Translations under genes and position numbers: made by a program
Shown: piece after piece, positions 5,884 through 16,028 of the stretch
How the letters are laid out: every line of letters begins with the position of its first letter
Position numbering within the stretch: position 1 is the first letter of the stretch
NCBI GenBank assembly: GCA_039798745.1
Contig: JBDKFK010000020.1
Coordinates: 1-28,206, forward strand
Source of the DNA: JBDKFK01 sp039798745
GTDB lineage: Bacteria; Patescibacteriota; Microgenomatia; UBA1406; GWC2-37-13
Direction of reading: 5' to 3'
DNA: 28,206 nucleotides
The notes under the pieces: generated by a model
Told to the model about the DNA's origin: nothing
Databases searched by the model: none
What the model saw: the letters and a program-made list of their open reading frames with translations, nothing else

Positions 5884-8800
5884 ATGCACAAGGGAATATA
5901 CACAATAAAATTATTTTTGCGGTTCTTCATATGTTCGTATATTGTCCTTTTTTTTATGGTGCCCGTACCATTCTTTTCAATGAATAATGGTACGTCTCCT
6001 GTTTTTGCGGCAGCTTCAACTCTTTCATCACGTGCCGATTTTAATGCTGGAGTTTTCACAAATACGGAATCCCGTTCCAAAGAAGGGGAGATAAGAGTAA
6101 CTGCTGACGGGAGTTGGGGACCGCGTTCTTTTAAAACTCCAAACCTTGCGCTAAACGACCAGAGCGCGGTTACGAGTGATGGCACGTATGTTTATCTGCG
6201 AGCCGCGGGCGACAACGAATTTACACGGTATATCCCTTCAGAAAACAGATGGCAGACATTGGCGCCAGCACCTTTTTATAGCTTTCCCGGTTCGGATATG
6301 GTGGTAATCGGCGACTCCGTATATGCAAGTTTTGGGGGATATCAGAAAGAGTTTAGAAAATATTCTATATCCTCAAATACGTGGTCAAGTCTTGCCGATA
6401 TGCCTGATCTTGTGTATGCGGGCAGCTCGCTCGCAACCGATGGAACTTCGGTGTATGCCATAAGAGGAGGCAATACTTCTGATTTCTGGAAATATAATCC
6501 GGCAACCGATAGATGGAATGTTATAACAAGCACCCCTGCCACAATTGGAACCGGAGCAAGTCTTGTATACAGCGGGGGATATTTATACACCGCAAGAGGC
6601 ATAAACACCCAGACATTCTATCGCTACGATATTGCGGGCGGAACGTGGAGCGCGATGACCAATATTACCGCTGCCGTGAATGACGATATGAATGTGGACG
6701 TGAACGGTGATTATATTTATGTCACACGAGGAGGAGCTACGACAACCTTTTACCGGTATAGCATAAGCGGCAACTCCTGGACAACATTGGCTGTGTTACC
6801 CCAGGTAGCCCGATATGTGGGTGTTGTCTATAATAGTAGCGATGGGTATCTGTATACATTCAGAGGTAACGGAACGCAGGATTTCTGGAAGTATGATATA
6901 ACCGGAAACTCATTTTTGGGTCCGACCGATCTTCCTGCGGCGCCAGGTACCGGTGCCGATCTTATAAATATGGGTGGGTATCTCTACTATTTACGGGGAA
7001 ATACAAGTACTGCGTTATATAGATACGACCTTGGAGCATCGAGCTGGTCATCTATCCTTGCCGCTTCACCAGCATCATTTGCGGACGATGTGAAAGGAGC
7101 AAGCGCTTCAGGAAAGTTATACTTTATGAGAGGCTCTTCGACTCAGACGTTTTATAGCTACGACGGAACCGGAAATACATGGGCCACATTGAGTAATACG
7201 CCGGCTACAGTAGGATCCGGTGGAGCGATTTCATATCCAGGTACAGGTGACTATATGTACGCTCTTCGCGGCGCTAATACTACCGCTTTCTGGCGATACA
7301 GCATAAGTGCGAATACATGGGATGACGCAGCCGCCGCAGATTTGCCGTCCAGCAACGCGAGCGCTAATATAGGTGCTAGGTTGGCAACGGACGGAACAAA
7401 TATATATTATATCGCGGGAAACGGCGTCCCTCAGCTTCTGAAATATAATATAAGTGGCAACACATGGAGCGTATTAGGAAGTACACCGTTTGCTCCCTAC
7501 TATGGAACAGATATGAGTTACTACAACGGAAAATTATATGTACAGTCAGGTTTATATAAAACAGATTTTTGGGAGTATTCAGTTTCTGGCGACAGCTGGA
7601 GAAAACTGGCTAATCTACAGAGTACGTATGCTACTGATCAAGGGCCTTATAACGGCGCAGCACTGGCAAGTAACGGTGCTGGAACACTATACTCCATAGC
7701 GGGGCAAAATATCCTGTGGATGCAGACATATGGTATTAGCGCATACAACTATCCTTTGTCAGGAACATGGGTAAGCGGAGTAATGGATCTCACATATGTC
7801 TCAAGTTGGTCTTCACTTGCCACATCTGTCTCAACACCCGGTAACTCCTCGATAACATATGAAACAAGATCGAGTAGTGACCGTGTTTCATGGACAAACT
7901 GGGAGAGTGTTTCAGGTGGGAGTATAAGTTCTACTGCACAGCGATATATACAGATACGAGCCACACTAAACACCACATCGGACAGAACACAGACACCCGT
8001 TCTCCAGTCTATTACAGTAAACTACGCCGGAGACACAACCGCGCCGACAAATCCTACGGTGTTTACGGGTGCTTCTCAATCGGCTGGAGGAACCGCCATC
8101 ACCTCAGGAACTACATATAGTCACGCGTCTCCCTACTTCTCATGGACCGGCGCAACTGATGCCGAGACATCAGTATATGGATATTATGTATATTTTGGTA
8201 CCAGTCCTTCTGCTGATCCGGAAACTGCTGGCAATTATCAAACGACCGCCAATTATACGGTAACTTCGGCGCTTTCAAATGGAACCTATTATCTGCGGGT
8301 AAAAACAAAAGATACAGTCGGCAATATAAGCGCGGCAACTACTGCTTTTACATATATTTATGCTGGTGTGTCAGCGCAGAATGTTGTTGCGACCTCGAGT
8401 TCAGATTTTTCAGCGGGAACTGCGACAAATGTAGATACCGCTTCAAATAAGATTCAGCTAAGCGGTAAAGCTGGATTCTGGACGCAACAACGTTTGACTC
8501 TCGCTCCCGCAACTATTAATAATGGTGCGGGATGGGCGTATGTCTCTTCCAGTAATAAGCTGTATACATTCCGCGGAGGAACAACAACAGCTTTTTATGA
8601 ATACGATGTCGGTACCGATACGTGGACGAGTAAAGCAGTTGCGCCGGCAACGGTGGCAACAGGAGGAGCGCTTGCGGCTGGTCCATCAGGATATCTTTAC
8701 GCGTTACGGGGAGGAAGTACTACTACATTCTGGCGGTATGATATTGCCGGAGATAGTTGGTCTGATGTCGCAGCGGCAGATATTCTTCAGACAGTAGGCA

Positions 8801-11800
8801 CGGGTTCGGCGCTTTTTTATGACGGATCACGCTACTTATACGCTCTTACAGGAAATGCTGATGACGCATTTTTACGATATGATACGACCAGTGATAGCTG
8901 GGACGCGCTTACCAACACAAATTTTGGGTCACCTACCAATCAGCCGACGAACGTAGTTTCTGCTGGTGGGGATCTGGCATATGACGGAAGTGATACGATA
9001 TATGCTATTCAGGGAAGTGTTACCGGATCCGGCTATTATAATACTGGTTTTGCCGCATACAGTATAAGCGGTGCTTCATGGACACAGCTTACAAATCTTC
9101 CCGCAACCCCAACCGCTGATGGAGCTCAGATTGAGTATGACAGCACATCCAACGCAGTCTATTATATTCCGGCAAACGCAAAGACATTTTTATATAAGTA
9201 TGATATCTCTACTTCAACGTGGAGTCAGCTAGGAGATGCACCGGCAACGCTTTCAACAGGCGCAGCTATGAAAAATATCGGGGGAGTATTGTACATTCTA
9301 AGAGGGGGAGCAACACAACAGTTGTATACATATAATATCGCAAAAGCATCATGGCAGGTTCCGACCATGGGACTCTTTAGCGGTTTTTACCGTGGAAGCG
9401 ACGTCCGTACATTTACGACAGGTGCTGAGATTATCCATGGTAGTGGTACATACTATTACCTTACGCGAGGCGGAGTAGACAATCTATTCATTCGGTATGA
9501 TTCATCAACAGGTGAGACCGTTCAGCTTGCCGATGCGCCACCAGGTTTTACGACCGGTGCTGAAATGGTCTACGACAGTGTAAACGGCAAAATATATGCT
9601 ATCGCTAATTCGGTACTTCTAAAGTTTTATAGTTACACAATATCTACCGATACCTGGGTTGAGATGAGTTCAGATGTGCTCCCTGCTCTTCCAGGCGCGG
9701 GCGCTTCGCTAGAGTATGACGGAAGCAGGTATATCTATTATTTGAGAGGTGGAAGCACAACTGCCATGTACAGATTCGATACGCAAGCTTCAGCGGGTAG
9801 CAGGTGGAGCGCAGCTCTTGCAGTTTCACCGGGAACAATCGGTGCAGGAGGGGATATGGTTTATAAAAGCGGTTACATGTATGTAACGCGCGGTAACGCA
9901 GCATTATCTTTTTATAGATATGACACAAGCGGAAACAGCTGGAGCGATCCCGCGGTTGCCGACCTTCCTTCCGGAGCGACATTTGCTGCGGATGGTTTTT
10001 TGGTCTACAGCGGAGGAGATTACATATATGGTTGCCGAGGAACAAATACCGCAGCATGTTATCAGTATTCGGTAACAGGAAATAGCTGGTCAACTATTGC
10101 CACTGCCCCCGCTAATATTACTGCCGGCGGTGCCGGAGCGGGAAATCAGGCAGAACGTTTTTTTGCCATTGCGGGCGCTGGAACTAACACATACACTGAC
10201 GGACTATATTCGTATATACAACAGACAAGCAGTTCCTCGTTTCAGGAAACTGGTTCATATCAATCTGCCACCTATGATCTTACGTCGGTATATAGATATG
10301 CCAATATTGAGCTGAATTATACAGCTGCCGCGAACGCGGGAATTGTGATATCTACAAGAACCTCTTCCGATAACAGTACATTCTCATCGTGGACCGAGGC
10401 ATCTGAACAGAAAACTGTTGGATCGACTTATACGTATAAAATCAACTCGCCCGCCAATAGATATATACAAGTAAAGATAGCATTCACTTCGGGTGACGGT
10501 ATATATACAGGCATAGTAAATGACTATACCGTTTCCTATTATGCTGACACCACTGTGCCGACTAATCCCATATCTCTTTCTTCATATAGTACTTCAACAC
10601 AAAGCGCGAGTATTACTACAAATACCTGGTATAACCATGCGTCACCCTATTTTTCATGGCCCGCGGCCGATGCGGTAGGAGGTGCAACCGATGGTGCAAC
10701 AGGCTCTGGAATATCTGGCTATTATGTATATTTTGGCACAGATTCTGCAGCTGATCCTCAGGTATCGGGAGTACTTCAGTCAACAACAAGCTATACTGCC
10801 TCAAGTCTTGTCTCAGGATCTACCTACTATCTCTTAATCAAGGCAGTGGACAACGCAAATAATGTTGTCACAACATCGTGGAGTCCTTTTATATATAAAT
10901 ATGACAGTGAAGTTCCTGAAAATCCCACGACCGTAGTTTCAAACCCTTCAGGCTATTCAAACACAAATGATTTTGCGTTTAGTTGGTCAGGCGCAACTGA
11001 CAGTGCTTCACTTGTTTCAGAGTACTGTTACAAAACCGGAGCTACGGGTTCAAGTGATACCTGTACCGCATCAACTTCAGTGAGTAGTGTAGTTGCTTAC
11101 CAGACCGGCAGCAACACGTTCTATGTGAGAGCAAAAGATAACGCTGGTAATAGAGCGTCAACCTACTCGACCGCAACCTATTATTACAGTTCAACCTCGC
11201 CAAGCGCTCCTCAAAATCTTTCGGTAAGTCCGGCAAGTAATACGGTAAACGAATTCGCGTTCAACTGGAATCCACCGAGCAGCTACTCAGGCGCTCAGTC
11301 AGGTTTACGATACTACTATTCTATAAACGCTCACCCCACATCGAGCAATGTAAACACGGTCGGGTTGACTACCGCATATCTTACTGCAGGCGCTTTTGCT
11401 ACCCAACCAGGACAGAATACATTTTATGTTGTGGCCAAAGATGAAGCCGGCAACATTGACTACAATACATACGCGTCTGTAGATTTTACCGCCGATACAT
11501 CATCGCCGGGAATTCCCAGAAATATCGATATCGCAGATGTCTCTATTAAATCCACCTCAAGCTGGAAGCTTGCGTTATCATGGGATCCACCCACCTCATC
11601 AGGATCAGGAGTGGCAACTTATAAAGTCTATCAATCATCAACTACAGGAGCGAGCTGTAGTGAAGACATTACAGCATTCACGAATGTTGCTTCGACAACG
11701 GGTACGTCATATGTAGATGCGGATCTCAGTCAGGCAAAACATTATTACTGTGTTAAAGCATGTGATTCAACCAATAACTGTTCGGCTGTATCCGATACGG

Positions 11801-13056
11801 TAAATATGTACCCTGATGGTAAGTGGACAACCGCTCCGAGTATGATAGACGACCCTGTTGCCACGATAAAAACAAAGTCCGCTCTTGTAGAATGGTCTAC
11901 AAGCCGAGTGAGTAATTCATTTGTAAAGTACGGAACTAAATCGGGGGACTATGGAGCTGAAGTAGGATCATCTGACAAAGTTACGGCCCACAGTATAAAC
12001 CTTACAGGACTTGATCCGGGAACAAAATATTACTACAAAGTACTGTGGACAGACGAGGATGGTAACACGGGTAACTCCACAGAACAGATATTCACGACAA
12101 ATGCGGCGCCTTTTGTGTCGGGCGTTAAAATTACAGGAACAAGTCTCTACTCCACATATATTACCTTTACTTCGCGTGATTCTACAAAAGTGTCAGTTCA
12201 GTTTGGCAAAACGACCTCATACGGAGGTAATGAAGTACTGTCTACCAGTAAAAGTCAGAGCACAAACACTATACTTCTTGATAGTTTAACCGAGGGAACA
12301 ATATATCATTTCAGACTGAACGCGGAGGATGAAGAAGGAAATTTGTTCTCAGGAGACGACTATACATTTACGACACTACCCGTACCCAAGATCGACACTC
12401 TGAAAGTGCAGCAGGTTGCAGGCATGGCCACTGCTACGGTGAGAGTAATCTGGAAGTCTAACACGCTTATATCATCAATCGTTTCGTACTATCCGGCGTC
12501 TAATCCGGAACGCGCGAAGGATCAGGTAAGTCTCGCGTTCAAGAAAAATCATGAAATTATTATTAAAGATCTGAGTGATGAAACAGACTATACCTTTGTT
12601 GTCCGCGGCAAAGACGCGGCCGGGAACGAAGCAAAATCACCGCCTCTCCAGGTAAAAACGGCGACAGATCTTCGTCCTCCCGAGATACAGAATATAAATG
12701 TTGATTCATCAATTGTGGGCGTAGGTGAGGACTCAAGAGCGCAGATAATGGTTACATGGGACACTGATGAACCCGGTGGTACGCAGATTGAGTATGCGGA
12801 AGGGACAGGAACAACATATAGTTCCAGCACACAGGAAGATTCTTCACTGACGTTAAATCATTCCGTCACTATCCCGGGATTGATACCGTCAAAAATATAC
12901 CATCTACGTGTTATCTCAAAGGATAAAGCCCGCAATAGCTCTATTTCAACAGACATCGTTATCATAACTCCGAATGCGACCAAGGATGCGCTAAACTTAG
13001 TAGTGGAAAAGTTATCAAAAACATTTGGATTCCTCAAGGGAGCAAAATTAAAATAA
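5884..13056 (+). CDS. Giant secreted Kelch/FN3 surface protein, 2390 aa
   Basis: An N-terminal hydrophobic signal (about 9-35) ends near 'VFAAA' (39-43), so the protein is exported. Residues about 72-620 are Kelch-like beta-propeller repeats of the form 'Y x x R G x x T T x F W x Y d x x x N x W x x L'. A beta-sandwich (626-715) and an FN3-like domain (720-828) follow. The same order then repeats: Kelch (880-1445), sandwich (1454-1555), FN3 (1560-1675). Six or so more FN3-like domains continue to about 2370, several of the 'S x Y V x Y G x x x ... L x P x T x Y Y Y x V' type. The end is a short basic helix with no LPXTG motif or membrane anchor. No catalytic site is recognisable; binding or adhesion is most likely. 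The next gene starts eight bases after the stop, so it heads an operon with the ATPase and permease. Confidence 0.92.
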   Translation: MHKGIYTIKLFLRFFICSYIVLFFMVPVPFFSMNNGTSPVFAAASTLSSRADFNAGVFTNTESRSKEGEIRVTADGSWGPRSFKTPNLALNDQSAVTSDGTYVYLRAAGDNEFTRYIPSENRWQTLAPAPFYSFPGSDMVVIGDSVYASFGGYQKEFRKYSISSNTWSSLADMPDLVYAGSSLATDGTSVYAIRGGNTSDFWKYNPATDRWNVITSTPATIGTGASLVYSGGYLYTARGINTQTFYRYDIAGGTWSAMTNITAAVNDDMNVDVNGDYIYVTRGGATTTFYRYSISGNSWTTLAVLPQVARYVGVVYNSSDGYLYTFRGNGTQDFWKYDITGNSFLGPTDLPAAPGTGADLINMGGYLYYLRGNTSTALYRYDLGASSWSSILAASPASFADDVKGASASGKLYFMRGSSTQTFYSYDGTGNTWATLSNTPATVGSGGAISYPGTGDYMYALRGANTTAFWRYSISANTWDDAAAADLPSSNASANIGARLATDGTNIYYIAGNGVPQLLKYNISGNTWSVLGSTPFAPYYGTDMSYYNGKLYVQSGLYKTDFWEYSVSGDSWRKLANLQSTYATDQGPYNGAALASNGAGTLYSIAGQNILWMQTYGISAYNYPLSGTWVSGVMDLTYVSSWSSLATSVSTPGNSSITYETRSSSDRVSWTNWESVSGGSISSTAQRYIQIRATLNTTSDRTQTPVLQSITVNYAGDTTAPTNPTVFTGASQSAGGTAITSGTTYSHASPYFSWTGATDAETSVYGYYVYFGTSPSADPETAGNYQTTANYTVTSALSNGTYYLRVKTKDTVGNISAATTAFTYIYAGVSAQNVVATSSSDFSAGTATNVDTASNKIQLSGKAGFWTQQRLTLAPATINNGAGWAYVSSSNKLYTFRGGTTTAFYEYDVGTDTWTSKAVAPATVATGGALAAGPSGYLYALRGGSTTTFWRYDIAGDSWSDVAAADILQTVGTGSALFYDGSRYLYALTGNADDAFLRYDTTSDSWDALTNTNFGSPTNQPTNVVSAGGDLAYDGSDTIYAIQGSVTGSGYYNTGFAAYSISGASWTQLTNLPATPTADGAQIEYDSTSNAVYYIPANAKTFLYKYDISTSTWSQLGDAPATLSTGAAMKNIGGVLYILRGGATQQLYTYNIAKASWQVPTMGLFSGFYRGSDVRTFTTGAEIIHGSGTYYYLTRGGVDNLFIRYDSSTGETVQLADAPPGFTTGAEMVYDSVNGKIYAIANSVLLKFYSYTISTDTWVEMSSDVLPALPGAGASLEYDGSRYIYYLRGGSTTAMYRFDTQASAGSRWSAALAVSPGTIGAGGDMVYKSGYMYVTRGNAALSFYRYDTSGNSWSDPAVADLPSGATFAADGFLVYSGGDYIYGCRGTNTAACYQYSVTGNSWSTIATAPANITAGGAGAGNQAERFFAIAGAGTNTYTDGLYSYIQQTSSSSFQETGSYQSATYDLTSVYRYANIELNYTAAANAGIVISTRTSSDNSTFSSWTEASEQKTVGSTYTYKINSPANRYIQVKIAFTSGDGIYTGIVNDYTVSYYADTTVPTNPISLSSYSTSTQSASITTNTWYNHASPYFSWPAADAVGGATDGATGSGISGYYVYFGTDSAADPQVSGVLQSTTSYTASSLVSGSTYYLLIKAVDNANNVVTTSWSPFIYKYDSEVPENPTTVVSNPSGYSNTNDFAFSWSGATDSASLVSEYCYKTGATGSSDTCTASTSVSSVVAYQTGSNTFYVRAKDNAGNRASTYSTATYYYSSTSPSAPQNLSVSPASNTVNEFAFNWNPPSSYSGAQSGLRYYYSINAHPTSSNVNTVGLTTAYLTAGAFATQPGQNTFYVVAKDEAGNIDYNTYASVDFTADTSSPGIPRNIDIADVSIKSTSSWKLALSWDPPTSSGSGVATYKVYQSSTTGASCSEDITAFTNVASTTGTSYVDADLSQAKHYYCVKACDSTNNCSAVSDTVNMYPDGKWTTAPSMIDDPVATIKTKSALVEWSTSRVSNSFVKYGTKSGDYGAEVGSSDKVTAHSINLTGLDPGTKYYYKVLWTDEDGNTGNSTEQIFTTNAAPFVSGVKITGTSLYSTYITFTSRDSTKVSVQFGKTTSYGGNEVLSTSKSQSTNTILLDSLTEGTIYHFRLNAEDEEGNLFSGDDYTFTTLPVPKIDTLKVQQVAGMATATVRVIWKSNTLISSIVSYYPASNPERAKDQVSLAFKKNHEIIIKDLSDETDYTFVVRGKDAAGNEAKSPPLQVKTATDLRPPEIQNINVDSSIVGVGEDSRAQIMVTWDTDEPGGTQIEYAEGTGTTYSSSTQEDSSLTLNHSVTIPGLIPSKIYHLRVISKDKARNSSISTDIVIITPNATKDALNLVVEKLSKTFGFLKGAKLK

Positions 13057-13063
13057 TACTGTC

Positions 13064-13861
13064 ATGCCAAATCAAGTATTTATAGAAGCTAAAAATCTGT
13101 GTAAGTCATTCTATATAAAAGATGGAATGGTACCGATTCTTAAAAACATTAATATAACTATTAATACCGGTGATTTCGTTATTATTTTCGGACCATCCGG
13201 ATGTGGAAAGTCAACGTTGTTACATTCGTTACTGGGTCTTGAAGGGCCGACATCAGGAACAATCGAGTTTGAAGGGAAAGATTTTTACGGAATGACAGAC
13301 GACGAACGTGCTGTATATCGTCGTCATCGTGTGGGGATTATTTATCAGCAGCCACTCTGGGTGAGTTCACTGAATGTGATTGAGAACGTTTCTTTTTCAC
13401 TCCATTTACTAGACTATCATCCGGCAATGATCGAAGAAAAAGCTATGCAGGTGTTAAGCTCCGTAGGGATGGAAAAATGGAGAAACTACCGGCCTGTGGA
13501 GCTTTCTTCAGGGCAACAACAAAAAATATCGCTCGCGAGATCAATGATTATTGATCCTGTATTGATAGTCGCGGACGAGCCCACAGGCAACCTAGACACA
13601 GTATCGGGTCAGGAGCTTATCGAGACATTTATGAAACTAAATTCACAGGGGAGAAGTATTATTATGGTAACACACGATCTTGAGTATCTTCGCTACGCGT
13701 CAAAAATAATTCATATGATAGATGGAGAGGTAGTTGAGGTATACGCCCCCAAAAACAGGGGAAAAATAGACATAAAAGGAAAGCGCGGAACAGGCGAAGC
13801 AAGTGGCACAGGTGAGGCAAATGTCCGCGATCGTGAATTTTTAAAGAAATTAAATTTATAA
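13064..13861 (+). CDS. ABC transporter ATP-binding protein, LolD/MacB type, 265 aa
   Basis: This nucleotide-binding subunit powers the FtsX/MacB-type permease encoded next to it. The catalytic elements are present: Walker A GPSGCGKS (43-50), Q-loop Q95, signature LSSGQ (146-150, one S in place of G), Walker B with D170 and catalytic E171 in 'ADEPTGNLD', and switch H203 in 'VTHD'. It aligns without gaps with the degenerate paralog at 5008-5736. The last 35 residues are a basic and Gly-rich tail (from about 225) not found in short LolD proteins. It starts 7 bases after the giant gene and ends one base before the permease ATG, so all three are surely co-transcribed. The substrate is not shown by the sequence; the giant neighbour or lipid-linked material are possibilities. 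Confidence 0.95.
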   Translation: MPNQVFIEAKNLCKSFYIKDGMVPILKNINITINTGDFVIIFGPSGCGKSTLLHSLLGLEGPTSGTIEFEGKDFYGMTDDERAVYRRHRVGIIYQQPLWVSSLNVIENVSFSLHLLDYHPAMIEEKAMQVLSSVGMEKWRNYRPVELSSGQQQKISLARSMIIDPVLIVADEPTGNLDTVSGQELIETFMKLNSQGRSIIMVTHDLEYLRYASKIIHMIDGEVVEVYAPKNRGKIDIKGKRGTGEASGTGEANVRDREFLKKLNL

Positions 13862-13862
13862 T

Positions 13863-16016
13863 ATGCACCATATAGCAAGCCTTCTACAAAAAATGAAGAC
13901 CAGAGAGTTCTGGGGAACATGTGTGAAATGGCTTATTCATCTTCCGCATAATATATATAAAACATCGTTGTTGTTTGTGACATTTTTTATACTTCTTGTA
14001 GCCTTCATGTTAATTCAGTTCGCGCATCTGGCAACAAGGATTCCTGTGGTGGGAGCTTTACTGGTAAGAGCTAAAGCGAGGTGGATTCATAACGAAGTAA
14101 CGATACTTGATAAATTTCTTGATCTTATTGAAACAGTACGTCCGTTTAAAGTACGTAGACTTTACCTTATACGTATCGCATTTCAAAATTTGTTGTCTCG
14201 AAAGAGCCGCTCGTTGGTAACAATTCTTGGTATGTCGATCGGTGTGGGTATTATCGTGTATCTTCTTTCGCTGGGATATGGCATAGAGAAGTTGGTTATA
14301 TCTCAGGTCGCGACTTTAAATGAACTGAAGATGGTTGATGTATCCGCGGGTGAAAGTGCATCGGTGAAGATAAACAATACGGTAATGGACCGTATAGCTA
14401 AAATAGTATCGGTAAAGCAGGTTATTCCTTTTATATCGGTTGTCGGACGGATTAACTACAAAAATGCCAAAACTGATGTACTGGTGTATGCGGTAACCGA
14501 TGATTATCTTAAGTTGAGTAACCTTACTCTCATAGAAGGTAAATACTTTGCAAATGATTCGTGGTACTTCGCTAAGAACGATCTTCAGGGAACAGTTGCA
14601 GGAGCGGAGACTCAGCTTGCGAGAGGCAGGGCGGGGCAGGAGATAACAGGGAATACCGTGCTATTCAATGTGTTGCCGGTTGAGGAAGTTCCGGCATGGA
14701 AATCGTGTGATATTTCGTCGGATATTTATGGATACACTGCCCGTATAGAGGGTGGATATGAAGGTGTCGAACAATGGGGCTCAGAATACTATCCTTTAAA
14801 TCCGTACGGACGGACGGCTTATAGCGCAGACACAAAGCTATATCTGGGAAAATGGGTAAAAGGAAAAGTGCCTATTTATACCAAAAACGCTGATAACGCG
14901 TTGGTTCCGGTTTTGGACGATCAGGGAAGACAACTGTGGGAGGTCGCGTGTCTTGAGCGCAAATTTGTGCAGGTAACCGATGAGCAGAAGAATCCTGATG
15001 TCCTTGGTATATCTACCGTTGATCCGGGCGAAGCGCCCGCTGAGGAGGAAGTGTTAGCCAGCATGGATGAAGCAACAGCAAGTGGCAGTCTTCAGGATAC
15101 ATACGACACATATGTTGTAGCCACAGATTCTGCCGGCATAGAAACCGTAAAGCTTGAAGCATCGGCATCGGCTGCATTGGCAAGCAACCAACAGCGTGAC
15201 GCAAATGTACTCAAGTATAAAGAAAAACCTTCCGGCACTGCTGTGGTCTCTACAGGATTACTTCGACTGCTCAATATACCTAACAATAAAGCAGTGAATA
15301 CAACATTTACTGCTCAATATATAATCGTCCGTAGTTTATTACCCTCAACTCAGAGCCGGGTACTGAGTGAAGAAATAGAATACAAGGTAGTAGGGGTGAC
15401 CGAAGATGATGAAAAACAGTTCTTTTATATTCCGTTTACGGATATGCAAAAATTAGGAGTAAGCAACTATTCACAGCTTAAAGTCGTGCTAGAAACAAAA
15501 GACACATTAAAGAATGTGCGAAACAATATAGAAACGTTGGGACTTAATACATCAAGCGCGATAGATACTGTTGCGCAGATCGAAAGTTTTTTTGCCAGTC
15601 TGAGGGTTATTCTCGGACTTATCGGGCTCATTGCGCTGGGCGTGGCTTCGCTTGGAATGTTTAACACGCTTACCGTTTCACTTCTTGAACGGACGAGAGA
15701 AATTGGAGGTATGAAGACAATTGGTATGGTATCGGATGAAATACAGGATCTCTTTCTCGCTGAGGCCATGATCATGGGATTCGGAGGAGGATTGGGAGGA
15801 TTGTTGCTTGGATATTTAGTAGGTAAATTATCGTCTGTTATTGTTTCTATTATTGCAATTTCTCAGGGGATCGGCTATCTTGAACTTACGTATATCCCTA
15901 CCTATTTAGTAATTTTTATTATTTTCTGTTCGTTTGTAGTAGGCATAGTGACCGGACTATATCCGGCACAGAGAGCGAGAAAAATTTCGGCATTGAATGC
16001 ATTGCGGTATGAGTAA
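13863..16016 (+). CDS. MacB/FtsX-type ABC permease, 717 aa
   Basis: This membrane subunit has an N-terminal transmembrane helix at about 118-140 in 'SRKSRSLVTILGMSIGVG', a large extracytoplasmic domain (about 160-570), and three C-terminal helices (about 578-600, 635-660, 675-700). It ends in the classic FtsX-family 'GLYPAQRARKI...ALRYE'. The 'LLERTREIGGMKTIGM' coupling segment is intact. Two features are unusual. An extra hydrophobic segment at about 36-58 precedes the normal first helix. The outer domain is roughly 400 residues, about twice the usual MacB periplasmic domain, and contains an acidic, Ala/Ser-rich stretch near 380-440. In MacB and LolCDE such proteins work mechanically on substrates outside the membrane rather than moving them through a channel. 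The giant secreted protein encoded just upstream is a plausible client, by inference. Confidence 0.93.
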   Translation: MHHIASLLQKMKTREFWGTCVKWLIHLPHNIYKTSLLFVTFFILLVAFMLIQFAHLATRIPVVGALLVRAKARWIHNEVTILDKFLDLIETVRPFKVRRLYLIRIAFQNLLSRKSRSLVTILGMSIGVGIIVYLLSLGYGIEKLVISQVATLNELKMVDVSAGESASVKINNTVMDRIAKIVSVKQVIPFISVVGRINYKNAKTDVLVYAVTDDYLKLSNLTLIEGKYFANDSWYFAKNDLQGTVAGAETQLARGRAGQEITGNTVLFNVLPVEEVPAWKSCDISSDIYGYTARIEGGYEGVEQWGSEYYPLNPYGRTAYSADTKLYLGKWVKGKVPIYTKNADNALVPVLDDQGRQLWEVACLERKFVQVTDEQKNPDVLGISTVDPGEAPAEEEVLASMDEATASGSLQDTYDTYVVATDSAGIETVKLEASASAALASNQQRDANVLKYKEKPSGTAVVSTGLLRLLNIPNNKAVNTTFTAQYIIVRSLLPSTQSRVLSEEIEYKVVGVTEDDEKQFFYIPFTDMQKLGVSNYSQLKVVLETKDTLKNVRNNIETLGLNTSSAIDTVAQIESFFASLRVILGLIGLIALGVASLGMFNTLTVSLLERTREIGGMKTIGMVSDEIQDLFLAEAMIMGFGGGLGGLLLGYLVGKLSSVIVSIIAISQGIGYLELTYIPTYLVIFIIFCSFVVGIVTGLYPAQRARKISALNALRYE

Positions 16017-16028
16017 TACAATAGATAT

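Noticed and set aside
9644..10093. 149-codon minus-strand open frame inside the giant gene
   Set aside because: It is antisense to clear Kelch repeats, has odd composition and no ribosome-binding site; it is a shadow frame.
5884..13056. Galactose oxidase-type enzyme
   Set aside because: The Kelch repeats fit a propeller, but I see no copper-ligand Tyr-Cys pattern, and cysteines are very scarce.
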